Origin: an uncultured Maribacter sp. | GTDB taxonomy: Bacteria; Bacteroidota; Bacteroidia; Flavobacteriales; Flavobacteriaceae | Reading direction: 5' to 3' | NCBI RefSeq assembly: GCF_947496775.1 | Contig: NZ_CANMDU010000003.1 | Location: 186,001 to 250,000 of the forward strand | DNA: 64,000 nt | Part shown: piece after piece, positions 8,316-16,326 of the stretch | Position numbering within the stretch: position 1 is the stretch's first letter | Layout: each line of letters starts with the position of its first letter | Made by a program: the position numbers and the translations under genes | The notes under the pieces: model-generated | Database searches by the model: none | What the model was told of the DNA's origin: nothing | The model's input: only the letters and a program-made list of their open reading frames with translations

Positions 8316-9726
8316 ATTGCATTTCTTCAAAACCAGACATGGTATCTGGATGAGCTGTTTGAAATAGTACTGCCTTTTTTCTAAAAAAACGTAAAAAACC
8401 AGAGTCTCCCATGCGAGAACCATTTATACCAGACTCTTTAAATGAGTTTTTCTCTGCATCGAAAACTTTATTAGTAAGACTACCATCATTAATACTAATA
8501 GCACCAGCCTCTATTTGCGAAGCAATTTCTAAAGCTCTTTCTTTATTTTTAGAAAATACAGAAGCAGATAAACCAAATATACTATCGTTAGCTAAGGTAA
8601 TAGCTTCTTCGTCCGACTTAAAAGCCATAATTGGTATTACTGGTCCAAAAGTCTCCTCTGTCATTACTTGCATGCTATGATCTACATTAATTAAAACTGT
8701 AGGCCTACACCATAAACCTCCATTAATGTTTTTGACCTTACCACCTGTAAGTATTTTTGCTCCTTTTACTTCTGCCTCATCCAATTGTAGTTGAATTTTT
8801 TCTGCTTGCTTTTCAAAAATCAAAGGTCCCATCTGTCCTTTATTAGGGTCTGTTGTTAAAGTAACATCGGCAGATTTATTGGTAATAATTGTTACAAATT
8901 CATCATATATTTTTTCATCTACATAGATTCTTTCCAAGGATTGACAGGCTTGCCCTGTTGCTCCTACTGCACTTCTTAAAATGGCATCAGTCGCAACTTG
9001 CATATCCGCGTCATCTAATACAATTGCTGGGTCTTTTCCTCCCAATTCTAAAAAAGCAGGAATGAAACGTTCCGCACAAGCAGCTCCAATTTTTTTTCCA
9101 GTGGGCACGCTTCCTGTAAAACATATAGCATCTACACTTTGAACTACTGCTTTACCAGCTTCTGCACCACCACGCACTAATTTTAAAACACCATTAAGTT
9201 CTGGTACTTCTTGTATACTTTTTTCCAAACCATCCATAAACCTAGGTGTTACTTCACTTGGCTTTAGTAAAACCGAACACCCAGCTAGCAATGCAGGAAT
9301 AGTATCTATCAAGGCCAGTAATAAAGGAAAATTCCAAGGACTTATTACGCCAATTAATTGGTAAGGAACCCATTGTTGACCAATTTGTACTGTATTACAC
9401 GAAGCAGATTGTCTTTCCTTGGGAGGATTATATAATTGTGGCGCTCTAAAAAACCATGCTTCTAACAAACCAAATATGCCTTTTACCTCTACCTTAGCGA
9501 TTTGTTTTCTAGAGGTGTCAACAGCAAGTTGCTCGGCTATTTCATTTTCATACTTTTTAATACTCTCCAACCAATTTTTTAAAACGGAAACGCGTTCATC
9601 AATACTTTTAAGCTGCCATTTTTTTTGGTTTAAACGAGCATTATCCGCCATTGCAATAACGGACTCTGCACTATTTTCGCTTAGCTCATAATCAAACTCT
9701 CCCGTTCTTGGATTTCTTATTTTCAT
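8314..9726 (-). CDS. NAD(P)-dependent aldehyde dehydrogenase
   Basis: A 470-residue member of the aldehyde dehydrogenase superfamily, oxidising an aldehyde to the acid. Visible features are the ISPWNFP cofactor strand (128-134), the FTGS segment (203-206), the general base Glu227 in FLELGGKDP and the nucleophile Cys261 in GATGQACQS, followed by EETFGPV. All catalytic residues are intact and the length is normal. It is transcribed divergently from the lyase operon, from a shared 144-bp region with the double operator at 9805-9837, so it belongs to the same regulon. Together with the SDR genes it could carry an alcohol or aldehyde side chain to a carboxylate. The substrate cannot be read from sequence; the family is certain. 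Confidence 0.92.
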   Translation of the reverse strand: MKIRNPRTGEFDYELSENSAESVIAMADNARLNQKKWQLKSIDERVSVLKNWLESIKKYENEIAEQLAVDTSRKQIAKVEVKGIFGLLEAWFFRAPQLYNPPKERQSASCNTVQIGQQWVPYQLIGVISPWNFPLLLALIDTIPALLAGCSVLLKPSEVTPRFMDGLEKSIQEVPELNGVLKLVRGGAEAGKAVVQSVDAICFTGSVPTGKKIGAACAERFIPAFLELGGKDPAIVLDDADMQVATDAILRSAVGATGQACQSLERIYVDEKIYDEFVTIITNKSADVTLTTDPNKGQMGPLIFEKQAEKIQLQLDEAEVKGAKILTGGKVKNINGGLWCRPTVLINVDHSMQVMTEETFGPVIPIMAFKSDEEAITLANDSIFGLSASVFSKNKERALEIASQIEAGAISINDGSLTNKVFDAEKNSFKESGINGSRMGDSGFLRFFRKKAVLFQTAHPDTMSGFEEMQ

Positions 9727-9779
9727 ATTGATAAATTAATTTTTTAATACACAAAAACCCTATTTTAATAGATTCTTTA

Positions 9780-9851
9780 CTAAGTTAATCGAAAAAATCG
9801 TAATAGTTAACCTTATTAACTATTAATTTACTTAACTTTTTTGTACTTTAG
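9780..9851. promoter_or_regulatory. Divergent promoter with double operator between ALDH and lyase operon
   Basis: Copy one (9805-9821) is a perfect AGTTAA-CCTTA-TTAACT with arms extendable to 9 bp (9802-9824). Copy two (9821-9837) is TATTAA-TTTAC-TTAACT, 16 bp on. Rightwards, TACTTTAG at 9844-9851 is one base off TAnnTTTG and starts 7 bp after the operator. Leftwards, TAACTTAG on the minus strand (9787-9780) is an equally imperfect candidate for the ALDH gene. Confidence 0.75.
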
Positions 9852-9870
9852 AACTTTCAACTTAAAATAT

Positions 9871-10773
9871 ATGAAAGTAATTCTTGAAGAACAAGGACTA
9901 AGAGATGGTTTTCAAACCCTCTCCAAAATAATTCCAACTACTAAAAAATTGGAATATATTAACCTGCTTATTGAGGCGGGTATAACTCGTATACAAGTAG
10001 CATCTTTTGTTCATCCAAAATTAGTGCCTCAAATGGCAGACGCCGAAGAAGTCTGTAAAAACCTTAAACCCAAACCTGGAATAATTTATAGCGGTTTAGT
10101 ACTTAACAAAAAAGGCGTTGAAAGAGCAATTGATACTGGATTACAGCACCTAGCATGTTCTATATCGGCAAGTGATACCCACAGTCAAAAAAATGCGAGA
10201 CTTACTCTTTCTGAAGCAAAAAAGACTTTTCAAGAAATGGTTAAACTTTCTAAGGCTAACAAAATTACGGTACGTGGTGGTATACAATGTGCTTTTGGTT
10301 GTAGGTATGAAGGTATAATAGACGAGAATCATGTTCTCGATATGGTAGAACATCATTTAGACTCCGGAATCGACGAAATAGCTTTGGCAGATTCCACTGG
10401 CATGGGAAATCCAAAACAATTGGGCGAGTTAATGTCTAAAGTTGTAGAAAAGGCAAAGGACATTCCGGTTATTCTACACCTTCATAATACAGAAAATAAA
10501 GGTTATGCCAATTTATATGCTGCGATTGAAGGTGGTGTTCAAATTTTTGACACGGCTTTCGGTGGTCTTGGCGGATGCCCTTTCATAAAAAGTGCCACTG
10601 GGAATATTGCCACAGAAGATAGTGCCAATATGATTCATCAAATGGGTTACCAAACTGGAATAAATATTAATAAAGTGGCTGAAATAAGTAAAGAATTAGA
10701 ATCTACTCTTGGTCATGAACTACCAGGACAATTATACAAATTACTAGATAATAACACTATTAAAATGATCTAA
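9871..10773 (+). CDS. HMG-CoA lyase-like enzyme, candidate citramalyl-CoA-type lyase
   Basis: A 300-residue DRE-TIM enzyme of the HMG-CoA lyase family, which cleaves a 3-hydroxyacyl-CoA into an acyl-CoA and an oxoacid. LRDGFQ at 10-15 carries the Arg-Asp pair, HLH at 203-205 gives the metal ligands, and GGLGGCPF (231-238) holds the signature Cys236, followed by GNIATED. The ATG at 9871 is preferred: a TTG 30 bp upstream would overlap the -7 element. In this operon with a CoA-transferase and a LeuCD-like hydro-lyase, the closest described parallel is R-citramalyl-CoA lyase of Chloroflexus, also an HMG-CoA lyase homologue. A role in leucine breakdown is the alternative, but none of the other leucine genes lie in the operon. 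The stop codon overlaps the next ATG. Confidence 0.85.
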   Translation: MKVILEEQGLRDGFQTLSKIIPTTKKLEYINLLIEAGITRIQVASFVHPKLVPQMADAEEVCKNLKPKPGIIYSGLVLNKKGVERAIDTGLQHLACSISASDTHSQKNARLTLSEAKKTFQEMVKLSKANKITVRGGIQCAFGCRYEGIIDENHVLDMVEHHLDSGIDEIALADSTGMGNPKQLGELMSKVVEKAKDIPVILHLHNTENKGYANLYAAIEGGVQIFDTAFGGLGGCPFIKSATGNIATEDSANMIHQMGYQTGININKVAEISKELESTLGHELPGQLYKLLDNNTIKMI

Positions 10774-12008
10774 TGGGACAGACAATATCTGAAAAAATAA
10801 TATCGAACCATGTAGGGCATAAAGTTTATGCAGGGGAGCTTGTAATTAGCAATGTAGATGGTGCTATGGCTAGTGACACTACTGGACCTTTAACCATTAA
10901 AGCATTTAAAGAAATGGGAGGTAAAAAGGTTTTTAATCCTGATAAATGTGCCTTAATTATTGACCATGCCGCGCCATCACCTAACGAACGTATCGCCAAT
11001 TTACATAAAATGATGCGCGATTTTGCAAAAGAACAAGGTATGCGTCTTTTTGAAATAGGTGAAGGTATATGCCACCAAGTAATGGTAGAAAACCAATATG
11101 TAAAACCCGGAGATATTTTTATTGGTGCAGATTCTCATACCCCAACTTACGGTGCGTTAAATGCGTTTGCTTGTGGGGTTGGCTCTACGGATTTAGCTGC
11201 CGTAATGATGACCGGAAAAATATGGTTAAAAGTACCACAAACCATAAAGGTACATTGCTCAGGAAAATTAAAAGATGGTGTTACTGCTAAAGATTTAATT
11301 TTGTTTTTAGTTGGTAAAATAACCGTTTCAGGAGCTACTTACCAAGCCATAGAATTTTGCGGAGAAGCTTTTGAAGGATTGAGTCTTGCTAGTAGAATGA
11401 CCATTGCCAACATGTCGTCAGAAATGGGAGCAAAAACAGGTATTGTACATCCTGCTGGTTTAGAATTAGATTACGATTTTAGTGCCATTACCCCAGACGA
11501 AGACGCCAAGTATATTAAAACTTTCGATTTTGACGTATCCGATTTAGAACCCCAAGTTAGTGCGCCAGAATCTCCAGATAATGTACACAACATATCTAAC
11601 TACGAAGGAACTAAAGTAGACTATGCTTTTATAGGTACTTGCTGCAATGGCAGGCTAGAAGATTTAGATATTGCTGCTAAGATTTTAAAAGGCAAAAAAA
11701 TACACCCAGATGTGCGATTAATTATTGCTCCTGCTTCTCAAAGTGTTTTACTAGATGCTATGAGTAATGGTACTATGGCTACACTTATAGAATCTGGCGC
11801 ATCTTTAATAACATCGGGTTGTGGCCCGTGCGTAGGAACACATCAAGGTGTTCCCGCAGATGGCGAAGTTGTTATTTCTGCAGCAAACAGGAATTTTAGA
11901 GGAAGAATGGGTAACCCAAATTCTAACATATACTTAGGAGCACCAGCCACTGTAGCTGCATCTGCTTTAGAAGGTAAAATTATTAACCCCAAAAAATATT
12001 TAATATGA
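10773..12008 (+). CDS. Aconitase-family hydro-lyase, large subunit (LeuC/DmdA-like)
   Basis: A 411-residue large subunit of the short, archaeal-type isopropylmalate-dehydratase family; it also contains homoaconitase, citraconate/maleate hydratase and 2,3-dimethylmalate dehydratase. The three [4Fe-4S] ligands are present: Cys290 in GTCCNGR and Cys350/Cys353 in SGCGPCVG. The substrate-side motif GADSHTPTYGALNAFACGVGS begins at residue 118. The start overlaps the lyase stop (TAATG) and the end overlaps leuD-like by 4 bp (ATGA), so the two subunits are made together. No leuA or leuB is nearby, which argues against leucine synthesis; addition of water to a substituted maleate is the reading best suited to the context. 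Confidence 0.88.
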   Translation: MGQTISEKIISNHVGHKVYAGELVISNVDGAMASDTTGPLTIKAFKEMGGKKVFNPDKCALIIDHAAPSPNERIANLHKMMRDFAKEQGMRLFEIGEGICHQVMVENQYVKPGDIFIGADSHTPTYGALNAFACGVGSTDLAAVMMTGKIWLKVPQTIKVHCSGKLKDGVTAKDLILFLVGKITVSGATYQAIEFCGEAFEGLSLASRMTIANMSSEMGAKTGIVHPAGLELDYDFSAITPDEDAKYIKTFDFDVSDLEPQVSAPESPDNVHNISNYEGTKVDYAFIGTCCNGRLEDLDIAAKILKGKKIHPDVRLIIAPASQSVLLDAMSNGTMATLIESGASLITSGCGPCVGTHQGVPADGEVVISAANRNFRGRMGNPNSNIYLGAPATVAASALEGKIINPKKYLI

Positions 12009-12514
12009 GCTCCATAAATACAATAATAGAAGCTAAAGCACATGTGTATGGCGACCATATTGATACGGATCGTATTATCCCAGGAAAATACACCAAAACT
12101 CTAGATTTATCTACGCTAGCAAATCATGTTTTAGAAGATTTAGACCCAAATTTTAATAAAATAGTACAGAAAGGAGATATACTTATTGCTGGGATAAATT
12201 TTGGCTGTGGTTCCTCTAGAGAACAAGCACCTTTAGCATTAAAGCAATCCGGAATATCCGTAGTTATAGCAGAAGATTTTGCTCGTATTTTTTTTAGAAA
12301 TGCTATTAATATTGGACTCCCCGTTCTTGAAATTGGCAAACATACTATTCAAAAAGGAGCAAAAATTGCAGTAAATCTAAAAGAAGGAACAGTTACAGAT
12401 ATTACTGCCAATAAAATATATACTGCAACAAAATTGCCAGATATAATGATCGCTATCTTAAACGAAGGCGGATTAGTACCATATCTTAATAAAAATGGAA
12501 ATTATACTTTATAA
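12005..12514 (+). CDS. Aconitase-family hydro-lyase, small subunit (LeuD/DmdB-like)
   Basis: A 169-residue swivelling-domain subunit that completes the active site of the preceding large subunit. DTDRIIPGKY starts at residue 20 and the substrate carboxylate-binding GCGSSREQAP at 68-76. The loop after DTDRIIPG, which sets side-chain preference in this family, reads KYTKTLD here. I cannot assign a substrate from it, but it is where a comparison with DmdB, LeuD and homoaconitase small subunits would be informative. The length is normal for the archaeal-type small subunit. Coupled by a 4-bp overlap to the large subunit gene. Confidence 0.88.
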   Translation: MSSINTIIEAKAHVYGDHIDTDRIIPGKYTKTLDLSTLANHVLEDLDPNFNKIVQKGDILIAGINFGCGSSREQAPLALKQSGISVVIAEDFARIFFRNAINIGLPVLEIGKHTIQKGAKIAVNLKEGTVTDITANKIYTATKLPDIMIAILNEGGLVPYLNKNGNYTL

Positions 12515-12517
12515 ATT

Positions 12518-13078
12518 ATGAGTAGAATAGATCCCATAGCAAACCCAAAAGAAAGCGAGTTAGGCTCCCTATTTTCTAACGCAGAAAAATGGATGGGTTT
12601 TTTACCTAATGACGGACTTATTATGGCACATAAACCAGAGGTTCTAAAATCCTTTTTTTTATTGGCAAAAGCAGTATATGCAGAAGGTAAAGTTAATGCT
12701 GGCCTAAAAAGAATGATAGGACACCTTTCTAGCAAAGTAAGTGGTTGCCAATATTGTAGTGCCCACACTGCCTATGGAGCTAACGAGCAAGGTGTAGAAA
12801 AAGAAAAATTAGAAAAACTATGGGAATATAAAACCTCCCCTATCTTTTCTGAAGCAGAAAAAGCTGCTCTAAATATTACGGTTAATGGCAGTATGGTTCC
12901 TAACCAAACTACCGATGCCGATTTTATTGAGCTAAAAAAACATTATGACAGTGAAGCTATTGTAGAAATAGTAGGTGTAATTTCTATGTTCGGCTTTTTA
13001 AATAGATGGAACGCTACATTAGATACACAAATTGAAGATGCTCCAGAAACTTTTTATAAATCTTTAAATTCAAAATAA
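12518..13078 (+). CDS. Carboxymuconolactone decarboxylase/AhpD-like protein
   Basis: A 186-residue protein of the AhpD/CMD superfamily. The redox motif is intact: SGCQYCSAH with Cys77, Cys80 and His83, typical of peroxidase-related alkylhydroperoxidase D-like proteins rather than true carboxymuconolactone decarboxylases, which lack the Cys pair. It begins 3 bp after the leuD-like gene and ends directly at the start of the CoA-transferase gene, so it is part of the operon. It may defend oxygen-sensitive steps, such as the Fe-S hydro-lyase, against peroxide, or act on a pathway intermediate. The first is inference from the motif. Confidence 0.8.
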   Translation: MSRIDPIANPKESELGSLFSNAEKWMGFLPNDGLIMAHKPEVLKSFFLLAKAVYAEGKVNAGLKRMIGHLSSKVSGCQYCSAHTAYGANEQGVEKEKLEKLWEYKTSPIFSEAEKAALNITVNGSMVPNQTTDADFIELKKHYDSEAIVEIVGVISMFGFLNRWNATLDTQIEDAPETFYKSLNSK

Positions 13079-14257
13079 ATGAGTTCTCCTTTAAAAGGTA
13101 TAAAAGTATTAGAATTTACACATGCAGTTATGGGGCCTTGTGCTGGGCTTATGCTTGCAGATATGGGTGCAGATGTATTGCATGTAGAACCCGTACATGG
13201 CGATAGTACCAGAAGGCTACAAGGTTTTGGAACAGGGTATTTTTGGTTTTATAATAGAAATAAAAAAAGTCTTGCCGTAAATATTAAAACAGAAGAAGGT
13301 CGTAAAATTATTTATGATCTTGTAAAAGAATATGATGTTGTTGTAGAAAATTTTGGTCCTGGAACTATGGACCGTTTGGGGCTTGGGTATGATAAATTAA
13401 AACATCTAAACAAACGCCTCATCTATTGCTCTCTTAAGGGTTTTTTAAGTGGCCCTTATGAGAAGCGTCATGCAATGGATGAGGTTGTTCAGATGATGGG
13501 AGGGCTTGCATATATGACCGGTCGTGAAGGAGACCCTTTACGTGCAGGAACATCCGTAATAGATATTACAGGCGGTATGTTTGGTTATATTGGCATTTTA
13601 CAAGCATTATACGAACGTGAGAAAACAGGAGAAGGCGGCTTTGTAAAATCTGCTTTGTTTGAAACCTGTGCTTTTTTAATGGGGCAACACATGGCATATT
13701 CTTCACAAATAGATTATAAAATTCCGCCAATGCCATCAAGAGTAAGTGCTTGGTCTATTTATAAAGTTTTTGACACTAAGGACAATGACAAAACTTTTAT
13801 TGGCATTATAAGTGAAAAACATTGGGAACGTTTTTGCGAAGTTTTTAACTGGCAAGATTGGTTAGCCGACGAGCGCTTAAAAACGAACAACCTACGCATT
13901 GATGAACGAGAATGGTTTATCCCCGCATTAGAAGAAAGAGTTAAACAATTTACCAAACAAGAGATTATTGCAAAGTGCGAAAAAGGACATATTCCTTTTG
14001 CTCCAATAAGTAGACCCGAAGACCTTTTTGAAGATGAACAATTAAATAAAGGCAATAGTCTTATGGAGGTTGATATGGGAGGTGGTAAAATTACCAAACT
14101 ACCAAAATTCCCTATAGAATATAAAGGCACTAGAGTTAAAAAAAGATTAGATCCTCCAAAAATTGGAGAGCATACAACTGAAGTTTTAAAAGGCCTAAAT
14201 ATAGATGATGCAACTATTGAAAAAATGATTGCGGAAGGAATAATTAAAACAGAATAA
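13079..14257 (+). CDS. Class III (CaiB/BaiF) CoA-transferase
   Basis: A 392-residue family III CoA-transferase, which moves CoA between carboxylic acids through an aspartyl-CoA thioester. The catalytic Asp is Asp134 in KRHAMDEVVQMMGG, matching the Asp of formyl-CoA transferase. The N-terminal LKGIKVLEFTHAVMGPCAGLMLADMGADV is the usual opening and GHIPFAPI is present near the C-terminus. It starts on the base after the AhpD-like stop. In this operon it would activate the hydroxylated diacid made by the LeuCD-like enzyme so that the HMG-CoA-lyase-like protein can split it, parallel to succinyl-CoA:D-citramalate CoA-transferase, which is also class III. Carnitine- or bile-acid-type transfer is the main alternative. 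Confidence 0.88.
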   Translation: MSSPLKGIKVLEFTHAVMGPCAGLMLADMGADVLHVEPVHGDSTRRLQGFGTGYFWFYNRNKKSLAVNIKTEEGRKIIYDLVKEYDVVVENFGPGTMDRLGLGYDKLKHLNKRLIYCSLKGFLSGPYEKRHAMDEVVQMMGGLAYMTGREGDPLRAGTSVIDITGGMFGYIGILQALYEREKTGEGGFVKSALFETCAFLMGQHMAYSSQIDYKIPPMPSRVSAWSIYKVFDTKDNDKTFIGIISEKHWERFCEVFNWQDWLADERLKTNNLRIDEREWFIPALEERVKQFTKQEIIAKCEKGHIPFAPISRPEDLFEDEQLNKGNSLMEVDMGGGKITKLPKFPIEYKGTRVKKRLDPPKIGEHTTEVLKGLNIDDATIEKMIAEGIIKTE

Positions 14258-14261
14258 TCTT

Positions 14262-14693
14262 ATGAAATTAGTAGCTACCATATTTTGTACGTTATTTATT
14301 TACATGGGTTGTATTTCTCAAGAAATAAGTACTGCTGAAAAAGAACAAATATTACTTCAGATTACGAATTTAAAAACCGCACATCTAAATAGTGATGCAG
14401 TCTTGGCAGATAAAATATACCATGATAATCTTATTCTTACTTCTCAAAGTGGAAAAAAATATAGTAAAAAAGAAGCCTTAGCAAATATTAAGAACGCTTT
14501 TGAAAGTTATGAGAATTCGGATATTTCCTTTCTAAAAATTGATACTAATGTAATTCTAACAAATTATAGTAACAAACGAAAGTTTAAAGAGTTTGATGAA
14601 GGGGAATATAGACTTACTGTAGTATGGAAAAAACAAGAAACTAATTGGGTTATAATTTCAATGCAATCTTCGAAAATCAAAAAAAAGAAATAA
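14262..14693 (+). CDS. Small SnoaL/DUF4440-like lipoprotein
   Basis: A 143-residue protein with a short N-terminal hydrophobic stretch and a probable lipobox (IYMGC, Cys near residue 17). The rest fits the NTF2-like alpha+beta barrel of DUF4440/SnoaL proteins: the helix ILLQITNLKTAHLNSDAVLADKIY, a YSKKEALANIKNAF helix, and paired strands ending in YRLTVVWKKQETNWVIISMQ. Such folds bind small hydrophobic ligands or act as cyclases, isomerases or hydratases. It starts 4 bp after the CoA-transferase gene and ends 17 bp before the amidase-like gene. As an envelope protein inside an operon of cytoplasmic enzymes it again suggests an extracytoplasmic step. Confidence 0.65.
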   Translation: MKLVATIFCTLFIYMGCISQEISTAEKEQILLQITNLKTAHLNSDAVLADKIYHDNLILTSQSGKKYSKKEALANIKNAFESYENSDISFLKIDTNVILTNYSNKRKFKEFDEGEYRLTVVWKKQETNWVIISMQSSKIKKKK

Positions 14694-14710
14694 AATTTAA
14701 AAATAGTACT

Positions 14711-15373
14711 ATGCAGACCACAGATAAAACAGCCAAAGAACTTTATTTTGAAGTAAAAGCTAACCCAGCACGTAAACGTTTTGGGTTTGGTAAAAAAGCT
14801 GCTTTAGTCAATATAGATATACAAAAAGCATATACCAGAACCGATCTTTTTAAAACAGCTTATCAAAATGATCCCAAACAGTTGGATTATGTAAATGAAT
14901 TAGCCGCGAAATTCAGAAAATTAGGATGGCCAGTAGTCTGGACCAATGTTGCTTATATGGATACTGCTGCCGATGCCGGAGTATGGGGAACCCGAACCGA
15001 CACTCCAGATAGTTTACAAAACATAAAATTTGGTTCCGAACGTTCGGAATTAGATGATCGTTTAATTTTAGATAGGAGCACCGATGTTTTTTATGAAAAG
15101 AAAATGCCTTCTCCTTTTTTTGAAACTCCATTACAATCCCTTTTAGTATGGCATCAGGTAGATACTATTATTCTTACTGGCGGCTCTACTTCTGGCTGTA
15201 TTAGAGCTGCAGGAGTAGATTCTCTTTCTAGAGGATATAGAACTATAATTCCTGAAGAATGCGTTGCAGATAAACATGAGAGTTACCATTATGCAAATCT
15301 TACAGATTTATCTTTAAAATATTGCGATGTTAGAGAAGTTAATGAAGTTTTCACTTGGCTAAATAATATATAA
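14711..15373 (+). CDS. Isochorismatase-superfamily amidohydrolase, N-carbamoylsarcosine/maleamate amidase type
   Basis: A 220-residue cysteine hydrolase that releases ammonia from an amide. The triad is visible: Asp36 in LVNIDIQKAYT, Lys130 or Lys131 in YEKKMPSPFF, and Cys163 in GGSTSGCIRAAGVDS. The stretches KMPSPFFETPL, GSTSGCIRA and ECVADKHESYHYANLTDLSLKY match the N-carbamoylsarcosine amidase / NicF maleamate amidohydrolase branch rather than isochorismatase or nicotinamidase. The ATG at 14711 is chosen; an upstream in-frame ATG lies inside the preceding gene and would add an unrelated Lys-rich tail. Between a ring-opening pair and a maleate-hydratase-like enzyme, a substituted maleamate is the natural substrate. 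This last point is inference. Confidence 0.85.
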   Translation: MQTTDKTAKELYFEVKANPARKRFGFGKKAALVNIDIQKAYTRTDLFKTAYQNDPKQLDYVNELAAKFRKLGWPVVWTNVAYMDTAADAGVWGTRTDTPDSLQNIKFGSERSELDDRLILDRSTDVFYEKKMPSPFFETPLQSLLVWHQVDTIILTGGSTSGCIRAAGVDSLSRGYRTIIPEECVADKHESYHYANLTDLSLKYCDVREVNEVFTWLNNI

Positions 15374-15375
15374 TT

Positions 15376-16326
15376 ATGAAGGAAGACCCAGGATACTACG
15401 ATTATTGGCCTTACGAAAACAGACCCAAAATTAAATGGCCTAATGGGGCTAAAGTTGCTTTTTGGGTGGCTCCAAATATTGAATTTTACGAGCTAAATCC
15501 TCCAAATAATCCTTTTAGGAAACCATGGCCGCAACCCAATCCTGCTTTACCGGGTTATACCAGTAGAGATTGGGGTAATAGAGTTGGACATATTCGCCAA
15601 ATGAAACTTTTAGAAAAATATGGTATTCGCGGTTCTATATCCCTTTCTACCGCTTTATGCGACCATCATCCAGAAATAATAGAATTGTGTAAAGAACGTA
15701 ATTGGGAGTTTTTTAGCCACGGCATATATAATACAAGATATACCTATGGAATGTCTGAAATTCAAGAAAGAGACATGATAAAAGATTCTATAGAAACCAT
15801 ATACAAACATACCGGACAAAAATGTGCGGGATATTTAGCCCCTGCCCTTTCTCATTCCGAAAATACCTTAGATTTATTTGCAGAAGTAGGCACTGAATTG
15901 TTTGGAGACGAAGCGGGATTTTATTCCTGTGATTTATTTCACGATGACCAACCAACTCCAATTCATCTAAGAAGCGGAAAACGTTTTGCTTCTATTCCTT
16001 ATTCTTTAGAAATGAATGATACTATTGCGTACTTAGTTCAAAAAATAACGCCTCGTAGATACGGACAAGAACTTAAGGATAATTTTGACCGCCTTTATGC
16101 GGAGGGTGCCGAAAGCGGAACTATTATGTGTATACCCACGCATAATTACCAAGTAACCAATGCACATCGTATAAAAGCATATGAAGAAGCCCTAGAATAC
16201 ATTACAGGGCATCCCGATGTTTGGGTTACTACTGGAAAAGAAATTGCTACTTTCTTTTTAGATAATTATTATGAGACTTCTTTAAAGGACATTCAAGAAA
16301 AAAACAATCGTTATGGCATTAGATAA
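15376..16326 (+). CDS. PuuE-like polysaccharide-deacetylase-fold hydrolase, copy 1
   Basis: A 316-residue member of the NodB-fold branch that contains PuuE allantoinase and related cyclic amide/imide hydrolases. The opening PKIKWPNGAKVAFWVAPNIEFYE and the YTSRDWGNRVGHIRQMKLLEKYGIRGS segment are typical of that branch; the TFDD motif of peptidoglycan and chitin deacetylases is missing, and only part of the H-xxx-H motif is seen (SHGIYNTRY). No signal peptide is present, which also speaks against a cell-wall substrate. It starts 2 bp after the amidase-like gene and overlaps its own paralogue by 14 bp. Opening of a cyclic imide to a half-amide for the neighbouring amidase is the best fit. Confidence 0.8.
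   Translation: MKEDPGYYDYWPYENRPKIKWPNGAKVAFWVAPNIEFYELNPPNNPFRKPWPQPNPALPGYTSRDWGNRVGHIRQMKLLEKYGIRGSISLSTALCDHHPEIIELCKERNWEFFSHGIYNTRYTYGMSEIQERDMIKDSIETIYKHTGQKCAGYLAPALSHSENTLDLFAEVGTELFGDEAGFYSCDLFHDDQPTPIHLRSGKRFASIPYSLEMNDTIAYLVQKITPRRYGQELKDNFDRLYAEGAESGTIMCIPTHNYQVTNAHRIKAYEEALEYITGHPDVWVTTGKEIATFFLDNYYETSLKDIQEKNNRYGIR

Noticed and set aside
10773-12514. LeuC/LeuD as leucine biosynthesis genes
   Set aside because: No leuA or leuB is near, the genes are in an operon with a CoA-transferase, a lyase and amidases, and they share the catabolic operator.
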